Notes: generated by a model not told the origin, from the sequence alone. 64,000 bases of DNA from Condylostoma magnum (GCA_920105805.1 CAKKTI010000001.1:264706-328705), one strand, 5' to 3'; shown: positions 49,201 to 60,815, numbered from the stretch's first letter. Numbers and translations: made by a program.

Positions 49201-49535
49201 TTACTTACACTACAACACTTTCCATTGTCGTCTACAAAATGCCCAGTTTCACATTCAGTGCAAGCAGTAGCAACTGCACAAGTCTTACAATTTGACTCCT
49301 AGCAGCAATTCTTAGTACTTGATTTATTATACGAGCCAACGCATGTATTACAACTGAATTAATTAGTATCACAGTTATCACACTAATCAATAGTACAATC
49401 TTCACACTATCCACTCACAACTCCAAATCCGCTATTGCACGAGCTACAAAATGGAGGTGTTGGACATAAAGCACACTCAGTAATACCACCACATTACGCT
49501 CTACTAGCAATTAGCATAGTTAAAATCATAACCAT
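46208..49535 (-). CDS. Secreted-type I Cys-rich repeat surface protein (furin/VSP-like repeats), interrupted by assembly gap
   Basis: The gene encodes a signal peptide (MVMILTMLIASRAQC), a very long extracellular region of CxxC-rich furin/EGF-like modules (CTTCKAS, CTECETGH, CCAESNCKTC), one transmembrane helix (ALVVAICIIVLVIGIGF) and a short charged cytoplasmic tail starting RRRSKIEEKEE. Similar proteins in ciliates and other protists are surface coats, receptors or adhesins. The distal half contains near-identical 61-residue repeats. A 100-N run (49050-49149) sits in the repeats and is not a multiple of three, so it is only a placeholder. It ends at TAG TAA (46210-46205). Confidence 0.82.
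47980..49332 (-). repeat. Tandem array of 183-bp (61-codon) coding repeats
   Basis: The unit starting gatgctttacaagtagtgca recurs at 48135, 48318, 48501, 48684 and 48867 and again after the gap at 49150, always 183 bp apart where sequence is continuous. Two unit variants alternate irregularly: one reads cagcacaattacttacacta (A) and the other cctagcattaatcc (B) at the same place, giving order A B B A B (gap) A on the plus strand. A more diverged partial unit precedes the array. Confidence 0.93.
49050..49149. other. Assembly gap of exactly 100 N
   Basis: One hundred N bases lie inside the 183-bp repeat array. The flanks end and resume exactly at a unit boundary (tttatgaaaa before, gatgctttac after), so the missing sequence should be a whole number of repeat units, possibly zero. 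Confidence 0.97.
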
Positions 49536-49551
49536 AGATAAAATAACCAAT

Positions 49552-50094
49552 ATGGGTAGCTAGGGAAATTATGTTAAAATTTTTAAATATTCTATTTATA
49601 AAGGCCTAGAGGCTTCTACTTCAATTAATGCAGAAGACAATGGTATATACTCCTGTACTGAGCTAATCAAACCAGAAGGCAGTAATTTTTACATAGATAT
49701 TCGCAAAGAATACACAACAGAATGGGAATTATTCAGAACTCCAAGGGAAAAATAAAAACTAAATAAAGGAATTTTATCTACTCTTGTAACCTTTTAAATA
49801 GTAAAAGAATAAAAAATAGATAGTAAGGTAAAGTGTAGACCTATATATAGGAAATCTCACGTTAAGATATCTCGAAAGTCTGTCTATATCGATAAAAAAT
49901 AAACCCAGATTACTCCTTTTGGGTGCTTTCCTAACTGTAAAAAGTCTTAATAGAGCCTGTATGAGTAAAGCGGGACAATGCCTAAATTTCTTATTTCTTT
50001 TAAGCGGTAGAAATAGATGTCCCTAATACTCAAATGGGGAGCACTATCAATAATAACACTCTAAAGTAGATAATTATAGAAATTTGCCTTTTAA
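49552..50094 (+). CDS. Hypothetical protein, MGS N-terminus
   Basis: The ~180-residue frame starts MGSQGNYVKIFKYSIY, with Gly2 allowing N-myristoylation. It has polar, basic content (KVKCRPIYRKSHVKISRKS) and a CFPNCKKS piece. No family is recognised. The frame stays open into the next gene without TGA, so the stop is a guess at TAA 50092-50094. Its ATG is 16 nt from the divergent start of the Cys-rich gene. Confidence 0.5.
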
Positions 50095-50211
50095 ATATAT
50101 TAGAATACCTAGATATTAACTTATTGTCGATAATTATATAAAGTATTCTTCAATTTTATTCACTAATTTCTGTAATTCCTATTATATTTACTATTTATAA
50201 GTTGTTAATTA

Positions 50212-51000
50212 ATGCCTGGTATAAATTCAAGCTTTCCTTATCTTAAAGGGTTAAATTATTGAAACTATTGTGACTATATTCGTCTTCATATTGGCGGCAC
50301 ATTAAAGGCTGGAATGAATAAGAATATGTGTATTGATCAATAAGGAAATTACAAGATTCCTTTGGTATGGTTTCTAAGTATTATATTTCAACTTCTGGAT
50401 CTCTTTGTGAAAATCCTATATAGCTTTTGCCTAATTTGCTCTTTTATTTTTTATTTTAGCAATTTTAAATTATTTTCCCAGCCCTCTTACTATTCCTAGA
50501 TAAAATTCTCTTACTATTTTATTAATAATCGAAATCTTAGTATTTCAATAAAAGGAATCTTTGTTTAATCTTTTCGACAAAGCCTATTGTGATATTGACT
50601 TGGTAATATCCCTTACATAGAATAACTTATTTCTATTGGTGTATTTGACGGTAATTTTGAGATTTTCCTCATACAGATCTAAGTATCTCATTTCCTAAAT
50701 GCACTCTTATTGGAAATCCTATAGTAAATCTAATATTTTGATTAATGCATCTATATAAATGTCCCTTTAATTTTGCTTTTTTATTATTGTGTATGTATTT
50801 AATTGTTTTGATATACCCGATATAATTATCCGGAATTAATTAAACTTAGTAATTGCAGAAACTTTGGTTATCAACTTTTGTAATTAAAATTTACCTATCT
50901 AATATAAGGTGAAAATACAATGCACCTTTATTCAAATTTAATCTGTATATTTAAAATAAGATTAAATCCTTTTATTACTTATCAACTACAAAAAAAGTAA
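50212..51000 (+). CDS. Hypothetical hydrophobic protein
   Basis: The ~262-residue frame starts MPGINSSFPYLKGLNYWNY, with several hydrophobic stretches (VWFLSIIFQLLDLFVKILY and VPLILLFYYCVCI), so it is probably a membrane protein. Several TGA codons give Trp. It is in the same frame as the previous gene, and the two could be one gene if the intervening TAA/TAG codons are Gln. No family is recognised. The end is taken at TAA 50998; a TGA at 51034 overlaps the ATG of the channel gene. Confidence 0.4.
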
Positions 51001-51035
51001 GGAACCGTTTATACTCATATATAACCTTATTACAT

Positions 51036-53070
51036 ATGAGTACTAAAGAGTATAAGATAGGCATTTAATCATTTCCTACTAATTAAAATGTCAAAGCTTT
51101 AAAGAAATAAAGGAAGCACATAATTTAGTTTAACTCAAAATTGACCAGAATATCAAACCTCAAATATTTGATAAAGAGCATTATTTAAATTAAAAGTAAT
51201 ATGAGTATTATAATCGTTCAATGAACTAAAATCATTTGGTACAATGTTTCATTGCAGTGATGTTCCAATTGACTAAGATTCCCATTACAGAACAGTAAAA
51301 ACACTAAGGTAATAAAGAACTTAGAATTATAAGCTAAGAAATTAGGCAAAATGATGATAAATTGAAGTTGGATCTTACACATAATTAACCTGGAATTCAG
51401 TGTTAATATTTTTATTTACTTATACATCTTTTATAATGCCCTACAGATTCGCGTATCATGAAACATAATATTGGGATAATTGGGCAATATTAGATTTGAT
51501 AGTCGATTGTCTTTTCTTATTAGATATTATGATTAATTTTATAAGTTGCTAATAAACTGAAGACTAAAAGATTATAATAAATCCAAAATAAATAGCAATG
51601 TCATATTTAAAAGGCTGATTTTTAATTGATTTTGTAGCATGCTTGCCTATAGACATAATACTCGTATTGATTTTGGATAATAACACAGAATCAGTAAGCG
51701 ATTATAGCTCTATGCTGAGATTAGCTAGATTGACTAGATTATACAAAATTTTGAGGGTTTTCAGGGTTTTGAAGATTTTTAAAGGTAAAAACTTTACAAT
51801 TATATAAAAAATCAAGGACTTCCTTGCTACAAATACAAAAATATTTGAATTACTGAAATTTATATTCACTTTATTTATAGTAATTCATGTTTTAGCGTGT
51901 TTTTTGCATTTCTTCTGTATACTAGACGATTTCAATTACAATACTATTTGTTATCGAATGAAGACATTTGATAACGAGAATAATAGTTAAACGCATTTAT
52001 AGTTGATTTACTTCATATTTGCAACTATATCCACAGTAGGATACGGAGACTGAATTCCGAAATCAACAATTGAGGTAGTTTTGATTATAATGATAATGAT
52101 GATAGGAATATTATCGTATTCTTTTGCAGTGGGTGCATTGAGTTCTTTCCTACTTAATCAAGATACAGCATAGTCTATATACGATGACAAGATTAGCTAT
52201 GCTATAGATTTCCTAAGTCAAGCCTAGGTTAAAAAGAGCATAAAACGAGAAATCCTGAAAATACTACACTTGAAATACGAGCATAGAATTACAAGTATTT
52301 GATAGGATTAGCTTGGCATAATGCGTTCACTTCCATTGAAGCTTTAGTAAGAGGTAATAAACAGTATGTACAATGGTACCTTATTTAGATATCCATTCTT
52401 CTGGAACTAGAACTCTGAGTTTATTTTGTATATAATGCCACATATTTCACAGAATTAACTAAGAGATGATGAAATTCTGTATAGACAGAACTAGATTGCA
52501 GATGAGATGTACTTTATAATAAAAGGAAGAATAAACTTACTGATAAATGATCTGGATATAGTTTACAAATCCTTTATAAGATTTTCACATTTTGGTGAAA
52601 TTGAGTTACTAAGAAAGTGTAACAGATATGATACAAGTCAAAGCTTCGGCTACACTTATCTTGGAATTCTAAGTAAAAAGGTAAAATTTATGCAGAAGTT
52701 TTTAAAATTGATAAAAAAGTTCCCTTAAGAAACACAAAAAATAGTAAATTTAGCAAACGATCGCTTTACTTAAATAATGGAGTAAAAGCTTTGTCTACTT
52801 GAAATGCTGAAATAAAAAGCCAATGGAGTCAACATCAATATATTTGCACGAACTTTATCCTAAGACTTCATAGAGGTAACAGACTGCCTGAACATGAAAA
52901 AGTGATTTATACTTAGAAAAAAGGACTATCTAGCAATATGCCAATAACAGTAACATCAACTAAAACGCTTAAAACAGCGAGTAAACTGCCTTATTTCTCG
53001 TTTTACACAATACACAGCTTTACTTAACCATCATTTTCCTTATAATTTCCTCCCACTTTGCTTACCTTAA
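51036..53070 (+). CDS. Cyclic-nucleotide-gated/HCN-like K+ channel (contains frame changes)
   Basis: From ~51,390 the product is a six-helix voltage-gated-type channel: S1 around FIMPYRFAYHE, S3 LIDFVACLPIDIILVLI, S4 with regularly spaced Arg (RLARLTRLYKILRVFRVLK), pore helix and the K+ filter STVGYGD (near 52,035), S6, and a CNBD-like region after it (ADEMYFIIKGRINLL, FSHFGEIELL). The N-terminal part is coded in other frames: MSTKEYK at 51036, then a Gln-rich frame from about 51,062, then the channel frame from about 51,390. Tiny introns or sequence errors are the likely cause. The last in-frame TAA, 6 nt before the RPL8 ATG, is taken as the stop; TAA at 52945 is an alternative. Confidence 0.75.
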
Positions 53071-53076
53071 ATAAAT

Positions 53077-53838
53077 ATGGGTCGTAGAATAAGGGGCCAG
53101 CGTAAAGGAAGAGGTTCAGTTTTCACAGCTCACGTCCAGCACCGCAAAGGCAAGCCAGAGTACCGTCCCAATGACTATGCAGAGCGTAACGGTTACATAA
53201 AGGGAGTAATAAAAGAAATAATCCATGACCCAGGCCGTGGAGCTCCCATAGCCCGAGTGACTTTTCGCAACCCCTATGAATACAAAACAGACAAGTACAC
53301 TTTCCTAGCCGGCGAGGGTAACTACACAGGCTAATTCATCTACTGTGGTAAAAAGGCTTAATTGATAACAGGGAACATAACATCGGTGGGTTAACTTCCT
53401 GAGGGAACTGAGGTATATAACTTAGAGGAAAAGGTAGGAGACAGAGGGTCTGTAGCAAGAGCCTCAGGAACCAGTGCTCTTATCATTGGACATACTGACG
53501 ACGGGTCTAAGACTAGAATTCGTTTGCCGTCTGGATCCAGGAAGACAATACTGTCTGGATGCAGAGCCACTATAGGAGTAGTAGCGGGTGGAGGAAGGAA
53601 TGAAAAGCCAATGCTTAAGGCGGGAAGGGCGTATCATAAGTACAAGGTTAAGAGGAACTGTTGGCCCAAGGTAAGAGGAGTTGCTATGAATCCTGTTGAG
53701 CATCCTCATGGTGGAGGTAATCATCAGCATATTGGACATCCTAGTACTATCAGAAGAGATGCACCACCTGGAAAGAAGGTTGGATTGATTGCGGCTAGGA
53801 GGACTGGAAAGTTGAGAGGAAGTGTCCAAAAGAAGTAG
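53077..53838 (+). CDS. RPL8: 60S ribosomal protein uL2 (RPL8)
   Basis: The 253-residue protein is clearly uL2, the large-subunit protein that helps form the peptidyl-transferase environment. It starts [16 protein letters not shown], contains [28 protein letters not shown], and the near-invariant C-terminal block [16 protein letters not shown], followed by [13 protein letters not shown]. Internal TAA at 53332 and 53359 encode the invariant Gln of TGQF and KKAQL. The frame stops at TAG 53836, within a few residues of the human length. It lies 6 nt after the channel's last in-frame TAA and in the same frame. Confidence 0.98.
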
Positions 53839-53884
53839 CGAGTTAGGGTTATTCCTGTTAAAAAAATTGGTGTTATTGGAATAA

Positions 53885-55285
53885 ATGGCTATTCATTTGT
53901 TCAAGGTTGTGTAGATGCTTGGGATTCAGACAAGCATGAAGGTTCCTATGAGTTTGATTAGAGGAAATGGGTTTGAGGGAGTTTGGGCTGTTAAGACAGG
54001 CGTTGTAGGCTTGGAGTTTTAGAGTATGGAGAGCAGAAGTATACTGGAATGGCTATAGGAGTGAGATAATGGGAAATTCCCTCATGCTATTTTAAGATGT
54101 GAAGGGAAAATGTATATTGCATTGAATCCTGAGGAAGCTTTGAATATTTGAATTAATTTAACTCATCCTGATGTAATAGTCTAGCAGTTTATTGTAGGAA
54201 TGGGATATAAAGCATAGGTTATCAAAGCAGTTTATCAAAATGATAGAATTAATTGCTAGTTGAAGTATAATTAAAAAAACTATGAAAAATTCAACTCTGA
54301 GAAAGTTAATCAGCCGGAAACATTAGAAAGATTATTTTTAACTGGACTTTATTCAGTTAAACATAGAGCTAATTTATCATGTACTACGATAAATATATAA
54401 AGAACTGTAACATAAGTGAAATAAATAATGTAATTCTTGTATAAAGATAAGTAAATTTGTAAGTTGAGTTGTAAATTTATGATGAATCAGGATAAAGCAT
54501 GAATTTTTCTAGGAGTTAAGTCAATTGAAATCAGATAATAAATCTAAAAGACTTTTCATAGAAGAGCGTAAAGTACCACAAATACTAGAATTCCATAACA
54601 AAAAACAAAAGCATAAATAAGAAAGCTGTTAAGAGCATATAAATTTGATAAAATGACTAATCATTAATCACCTTTAAACATAAAAAGATAATAGTCTCCT
54701 ATATAAATAACAAAGGAAAGAAAGAGGTTATAAAAGCGAGAAATAGCTGTTAAGCAGTTAACAAATAAACATCATTTCAACCTTATAAAGCATTATTCAT
54801 ACAAAAAGTATCAATATAATGCTTAAAATAATTTACCTTTTAATATTCAAGATCAGATGTTAGCTAACAGGATAATAAAGCATAAGGAAATAATTCACTT
54901 AAATGCCCTTGACTGCTAAAAGGATTTAAAAGGTTTAATATATTAATTAGAATAAAAGCATGTTATTTAAGGTTCAGTAAGTCCATCAAAAGTAGCAGAA
55001 AAAGCAGTTAGATTTGCATGGTTTAAAAATGAATAAGAAATGTAAATAAATAACAAGGATATTATAGATAAAGAAGAATAAAAAACTTTAAATCCTCGGT
55101 AATTAGCCGAATAGAGAGCTTAAAGTGAGCTAAATCGTTGCTGTTAAGTTCTAGATAATTTATTACAGACCTCGGAAATTTCATTATCCAGAAATGCAAG
55201 CAAAGTAGATTTGTATTAAGTAATTTTATACATAGAATTAATGTCCTCATATTTAAACCAGTATAATTTAATTGATAACTTTTAA
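53885..55285 (+). CDS. Hypothetical protein, Gln/Lys-rich
   Basis: The ~466-residue frame starts MAIHLFKVVQMLGIQTSM. The first ~150 residues look folded (HAILRCEGKMYIALNPEEAL, then IVQQFIVGMGYKAQVIKAVY, which resembles a UBA-like helix set). The rest is basic, helical and Gln-rich, with many TAA/TAG codons. No family is assigned. The ATG is 46 nt after the RPL8 stop in another frame. The stop TAA 55283-55285 is 4 nt from the facing gene's stop. Confidence 0.55.
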
Positions 55286-55289
55286 TATA

Positions 55290-56093
55290 CTATTTCCTTT
55301 TAGCATGTCTAACTACTTTACGCATTATACGTTTTAATTCTTTTCTACCTTATTTCACACATTGCTTATTTTGATGCTTACTTTTTCCGCATCATAAACA
55401 ATAACCTTTTAAACAACTATTACAATCATAAAACTAAATACTAGGATTATACTCAAATAATTATTTGCATTTTGGATTCGGGCATTCTTATCAATTAGTA
55501 TCATCAAAACATTTATTATAGTAATTATTAAGCATTAAGGAATCTGCTAGCTATCAAATAGTTTCCTCGCTTATAACATTTTCACAATCCTGTATAGTAC
55601 AAGTAATAGGGACAATTTAATCTAGCATCTATCTTTCTATTACTAATTTTAAGCAATTTTCATGCTAGAAATGCCCGCAATTATCCATTTGATAGATTTT
55701 ATCTTGTATTTCATCTAAGCAATAAGCACATTAAATCTACTATTATTAATTAATCAATTTTTGCTACATTTCCTCCTCTTCTTCTACAATAAGAAAGCCC
55801 ATCAGATCTACTATTTTCTATTCCACCTGCTAAATCTAGGCTTAAGGGCTATGCAAGATTTCGTATATATAACTCTTAGTGTTTTATATATCACCCTGTC
55901 CAATTCATGAATAAAGCTATCGCTTTTCATGCAAATCTATTAACCTACTCTCATAAGCTTATTTAACATCCTTCAAAACATTATAAATTTCCCATTAATC
56001 AGCTGAGTTTGAGGCCATTCCAGCTATGTAAACAGCCTCAACATCAAAATTTTAGTAATACGAGCTAATAAACTACCAAATCTAATCCTACAT
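55290..56093 (-). CDS. RING-IBR protein lacking a visible RING2, probable ubiquitin-pathway factor
   Basis: The 267-residue protein has a helical N-terminal region (WEIYNVLKDVKQAYESR), then a RING-like finger at about residues 130-180 (CAYCLDE, CGHFQHENCL, CTIQDC) and an IBR-like finger (CPNPKCKQLF, CNSCLKGYCLWCG, then KHQNKQC). It ends in a basic helix (KELKRIMRKVVRHAKRK) at TAG 55292-55290, with no RING2 carrying a catalytic Cys, so it is not a canonical RBR ligase. Its ATG is 5 nt from the divergent ATG of the exchanger gene. A later Met (residue ~26) could be the real start. Confidence 0.65.
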
Positions 56094-56098
56094 AAAAA
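56094..56098. promoter_or_regulatory. Five-base interval between two divergent start codons
   Basis: The sequence CATaaaaaATG holds the start codon of the RING-IBR gene (minus) and that of the exchanger-like gene (plus). If both starts are right, each gene's promoter and leader lie inside the other's coding sequence. Confidence 0.4.
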
Positions 56099-59000
56099 AT
56101 GGTGTCAACTGATGACTGATTAAATAGATCTCTTATATTTTTACTTATAACATGAACAGTTGGAATTCTAATGAAACAGTTTCACAAATACTCGAATTTA
56201 CCTTTTACTCCTTTAATAATGCTAATAGGCATAATTTGAGGAATATTGGCGGATAATATTGGAGAATTGGGAGAAATTGCTAAAATTTCTAAAGATTTGA
56301 ACCCTGTAAAACTTATTCAGTAAATTATAAGACTGTGCATACTACCTGGATTGTTTTTTCAATAGACCTTAAGCATAGATTGGTACAAACTCAAGCGGGA
56401 AATCTGATTTGTCTTGGTTTTATCAGGCCCTGGATTCCTTTTATAAGCAATACTGATTTCAACGGCAATTTAATATGTAATTCATGACAATCATTTTAAC
56501 TGATAGGAATCTTTTACTCTAGGCATAATCTTATCAGCAACTAATCCAACAAAAGTATTACAAGTTTTAAAGTAAATAGGATCTTCTAAAAGAATGAACA
56601 CACTAATAGAAGGAGAAGGGCTTTTTAATAGTGCAGTGGCAGTTGCTTTATTTATGTGAATGCGAGAGATAATCCTAGAAGAAATTTAAAGCTCAGAGGA
56701 AATATTATGATCTTTGTTTTCAAAGTTTATCATAGGGGCACTTTTAGGCGCTGTTTTTGGAGTAATTATTACTTTTTAGTTAAAAAGAGTTTTTAATGAT
56801 CCAGTAGTTGAAATTACTTTAACTACAATTGCAGTTTACTTGATGGACTATTTTGCTATTGGATCTGGATTATAGTCTTCAGGCATCATGGGACTAGTGT
56901 TCTTAGGAGTCACTGTATCTAGTTGAAGCAAGGTTTAAACTAATGTGGAAAGTGATAATTCTCTGTATATTTTTTGAAAATTTTTACACTTTTCAAGCAA
57001 ATTGTTTATATTCATGCTAGTAGGTGTCATTGCTGGTTTAAGGGTTATTACTGAAACAATTGAACTGCAGGATTGGTATAATGCACTTTATTTATACATA
57101 GCATTAATCATCATAAGAGCAATATAAGTTCTAGTAGCTTTTCCTGTACTAAGATACTGAAACCATGGTATAAAATTTGGATAATTAGTACTATTGTTTC
57201 ATTGTAGTCTTAGAAATTACATAACAATAGCCTTATCCCTAATACTATTCGAAAGTTATGAAATTGACTAAGAAATGCGGCATATAGTCTTATTTTATTC
57301 TATTCTAATGACCAGTATCACTTTAACTATAAACAAACCTTTGACCTCCATGCTTGTATATAAGTTCCAACTAACTAAATCATCTAGAATATAAGAAAAC
57401 TGTCTTAATCTGATAGTGCATAAAGTTCAATAAATGGGATTTAAAACTATAGCTCATTTAAAGCAACAAACCTTTACAAAAAACTCAGATTGGATTCTAG
57501 TAAAAAAGTTATCAGAAATGGATAAATTCGGTAAAAAAGTGTTATCTAGAACTGCAAAAGGTAAGGCTCTTGCTAAAAGATTGAAAAGAGATAATACAAA
57601 AAAGGAATTCCTATCAGAATTTGGAAAAGTTGTACTAGATTATAACAAAGCAGAGAGTAGTATTGAAATAAGGCATCGGTTTTTAATAGGTTTAAAGGAA
57701 TAATATTGAAAAGAATATGAAGATGGAAACTGTACTGCTGATGTTTTCAAAATTTTAATAGAATCTGCTAATAGAGCAATTGACCATGAAAATAATCCTA
57801 TGAAAGATTGAAAGTTTATAAAAACCTATTTGATAAGCAATAGGACATTTTTAATACTTCATACCCTAAAAAAGTGTTAGATTTTAAGATGGTAGATTAA
57901 TAAAAGAGTCTTTACACACTTATGCTTTGTTTATGATATCATATCTTCCTTTGTAAGTGCACATGAGCTGACAAAGGAAAAGTTTAATTTTATAATCGAG
58001 CCTTAGTATAGAGATGCTCTTGAGATTATTTTTGAGGAAGCTAATAGGTAAATTGAGTCATGCAAAAGGTTCTAAAGTCTTAATATAACTCATAGATTTG
58101 CTGATGTTAATAGAGATATTATGACTAGGAAGTCAACGTTGGTTGTATTGTAACGTTAAATTAAGGTTGTAATAGATTATTACAAAGGCGGGTATATGGA
58201 TAAATTAGACTTTAAAAATATGCAGTTTTTATTAGAAAAAAGGATGTAAAATTTGCTGATTTAGAGCTTGAAGTATAAGCTTCCTTAAGTAGAAGAAATC
58301 TTAAGCAAAAATCAACTTTTTGAGCATTTTGGAACAGATGCTTTATAAGCTTTTAAAGCTAATTCTATTATAAACGTTTTTGATGAAGGAAAATTGATAT
58401 TTGAAAAGGGATAAGCTATAAATACAATCTAAATTGTGCTTTTAGGAACTGTCAACGAATTTGATGATGATGCTAGTATTAATATACAATATGATATAAG
58501 CAATATAATAGGAGTCCATACACTTTTATAAGATGTAACAAATCATACTACATACAGTAAAACCAATTCTAAGGTTTACACAATATAATTAGACAAACAG
58601 CTTGTATTAAACTATCTAAATAGCTTTGAATCAGAACAAAAACTATGATAAATGGCTTCTCCAGTACTGATTTATTAAAACAAGTAGAATTTTAATCAGG
58701 TAATTGAAGCAACTGAATGGTATAGGTTAGAGCAGTTGCTTTCATTATGCGATTTATATAAATATCATAAGGGGGATATAGTCGAGCTAGTCACATGTGG
58801 ATTTTTGATGTAAGGAGAAATTAGAAGGTATGAATCTTTCAGCAACAAAAATAACGATCAAGACTCAGAAAGTGAAGATTTCATACAAGCAAGACAACTT
58901 ATACTCCCAGATTTAAACTCTACCTATTATATTTCAAATGACTCAAATACAGTAATACTTTGGTTTAATCAATAACTATTAGAAATTTGAGATAATGATT

Positions 59001-59224
59001 TTAAGTCACTTGCCAGTACAATTGCTTGGAATTAATATAAAAACTTAGAGGAAGTGGAACTGTATCAATAGTAATATCACCTCAATTTTCATAGAAATGG
59101 AAGCTTTTTTATTAATATATAATAAGAAATTGATCATGGATATAATAAGAAGAGCTATGATAGTATGGACCTTAAAACACCACCTAATGAAAGTTTTGGG
59201 GAGCACTTACCTACAAGAGAATAG
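56099..59224 (+). CDS. Na+/H+-exchanger-like protein (CPA1/SLC9C-SOS1 type) with C-terminal cyclic-nucleotide-binding-like region
   Basis: The ~1041-residue protein begins with ~12 hydrophobic helices (residues 1-430) of the CPA1 exchanger fold: PFTPLIMLIGIIWGIL, FTLGIILSATNPTKVL and LIEGEGLFNSAVAVAL. A long helical cytoplasmic region contains two stretches resembling cyclic-nucleotide-binding folds near residues 759 (FDEGKLIFEKGQAINTIQIV) and 887 (YHKGDIVELV), as in sperm-type SLC9C and plant SOS1 exchangers. The ion-binding positions differ from active exchangers: ATNP for ATDP and FNSA for xNDA. TGA-Trp is frequent. The end is a triple stop TAG TAA TAA (59222-59230). Confidence 0.82.
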
Positions 59225-59260
59225 TAATAAAATTTCCCCGATTTAATCTTATATAATAAA

Positions 59261-60025
59261 ATGGAGTATATAGGCATAGGAGTTGCTAATACTTTACTTA
59301 CTGCATCATAGAAACAAGTAAATTTGTATAGATAAGATGTTTAGGATTAGACAATAGACTATCTTTTAATATAACTTGGCTGTTGTATGTTTTTAAGACA
59401 AGCTAGATACTAGAATAAGATTAATATAATATTGGGAATACTATTTTATTTAATTGGCTTTGTAAGAGCAATCAGCACTGCCTGATAGAGTGAATCTATG
59501 TTCTCTTTGCTATTCCTTACAATTTTGCTATTTTCTCTGTCTTTACTGCAATCAATGCCTGGAATTTAGTTAGACATGGCTGGTGGAGGAATTTTACTGA
59601 ATTTTGTCATACATGGAGTTATATATCCAGAGATACTATGGATTGTGTTTTATAATGAATGGTCATTCTATATCATTTTAGAGTGTATGCCTTTGCATCT
59701 CATTTGGCAGTGCTGGATTATCATACAGTAATTACCCAAGCTGAAAAAAGACTATAACTCTAACTTAATGACAACTGCTGCTTTAATGGGAAAGTATGAT
59801 AGCTTCAGATTTGTAGTTATCTTGCAATTCTTTGCATATTTATTTGTTTCTATCGATGTTTTTATGGTTAATTATTACAGAGCAGCCACATTATTAACCC
59901 TTCCTCTATCAATAGCACTATGCTACAGGCTACGCAATATGAAGCTACAAAACACTCTGGGCTATATCAAAATAGTTTTCATCACTTTCTCAGCCATTCT
60001 AATTTACTCAGCCTACTGCAATTAG
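59261..60025 (+). CDS. Polytopic membrane protein, unknown family
   Basis: The 254-residue frame starts MEYIGIGVANTLLTASQKQV and has about seven hydrophobic helices (LGCCMFLRQ, FSLLFLTILLFSLSLLQ, ILLNFVIHGVIYPEILWIVF, FRFVVILQFFAYLFVSIDVF). No family motif is recognised. It is in the same frame as the exchanger-like gene, 30 nt beyond the triple stop. A joint product by read-through would give an exchanger with an extra membrane domain, but I regard them as two genes. The stop is TAG 60023-60025. Confidence 0.6.
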
Positions 60026-60039
60026 TTAATAACCTTAAA

Positions 60040-60774
60040 ATGTTAGGAACGTTTAACACCGGATATCGTTTAAAATCCCTTGACGACGCACCAAAAAAGG
60101 AGGCTGATATTCAGAATCGTGATTTTAGAAACTGAAGTCAACAAAACGTGTATCGAACGTCTTATAAAGACATGTCAAAATAAAAACCAATTGGCTAGAA
60201 AAAAGCAGCAATTCCAGGTTATACGGGGTATGTACCTGGCTTCAAAGTAGATAACAATTTTGGAAGCACTTATACAAGAATGACCTAAGAATAATTCAAT
60301 AGAGCTAAGTATTAGACTTAGCCTTTAACTGAATACTTCCCTAACCGTCCTGTTAATATGAGTCCATTCGAGACAAAACATGGAAAATTTGGAGGAGGAC
60401 TATCAGATGAGTATCACTGTGTTACACGACTATACGGTAATTCCACTATACCGTAAAATCATCCGAACTACTCCCATAATCAGTGAACTTCTGTAGCAAA
60501 ATCAACATTTGTGCCACAAGAAAATATAAGAGGAAGGCTGTATAGAACAACTAATACTGGATTTTGAAAGAAAATACTACCAAGTCAACGATAAAGAACT
60601 AAATCATCAGGTTTTGTATAAAACACTACTTTATTGGACGGGGCAGGGTGGCAATTGAAGGATAATGAGCAGCATTAAACTAGCTACAGAAGCACTTTTA
60701 ACAAGCTTCCTTCCTTTCATCCGGTGCAGCTGAATTCTAACCTACGACGGTTAAGAAGCAATAGCCAGCAATAG
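60040..60774 (+). CDS. FAM166/CIMIP2-like ciliary microtubule inner protein
   Basis: The ~244-residue protein contains KKAAIPGYTGYVPGF followed by NNFGSTYTRMT, matching the repeated PGYTGxxPxxxxxxGxTY motif of FAM166/CIMIP2 proteins that line the lumen of axonemal doublet microtubules. Pro-, Tyr- and Asn-rich extended sequence and no long helices fit an inner-microtubule protein. The C-terminus is uncertain: TAG at 60772 is chosen, before the facing HYDIN gene; TAG 60787 is an alternative. The ATG is 14 nt after the upstream TAG. Confidence 0.72.
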
Positions 60775-60815
60775 GTTTTAATAAATTAGCTTATGAATCA
60801 ATTTTACTAACTATT

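Noticed and set aside
53464-53829. Minus-strand frame opposite RPL8
   Set aside because: It is antisense to a highly conserved ribosomal protein gene and has no family resemblance.
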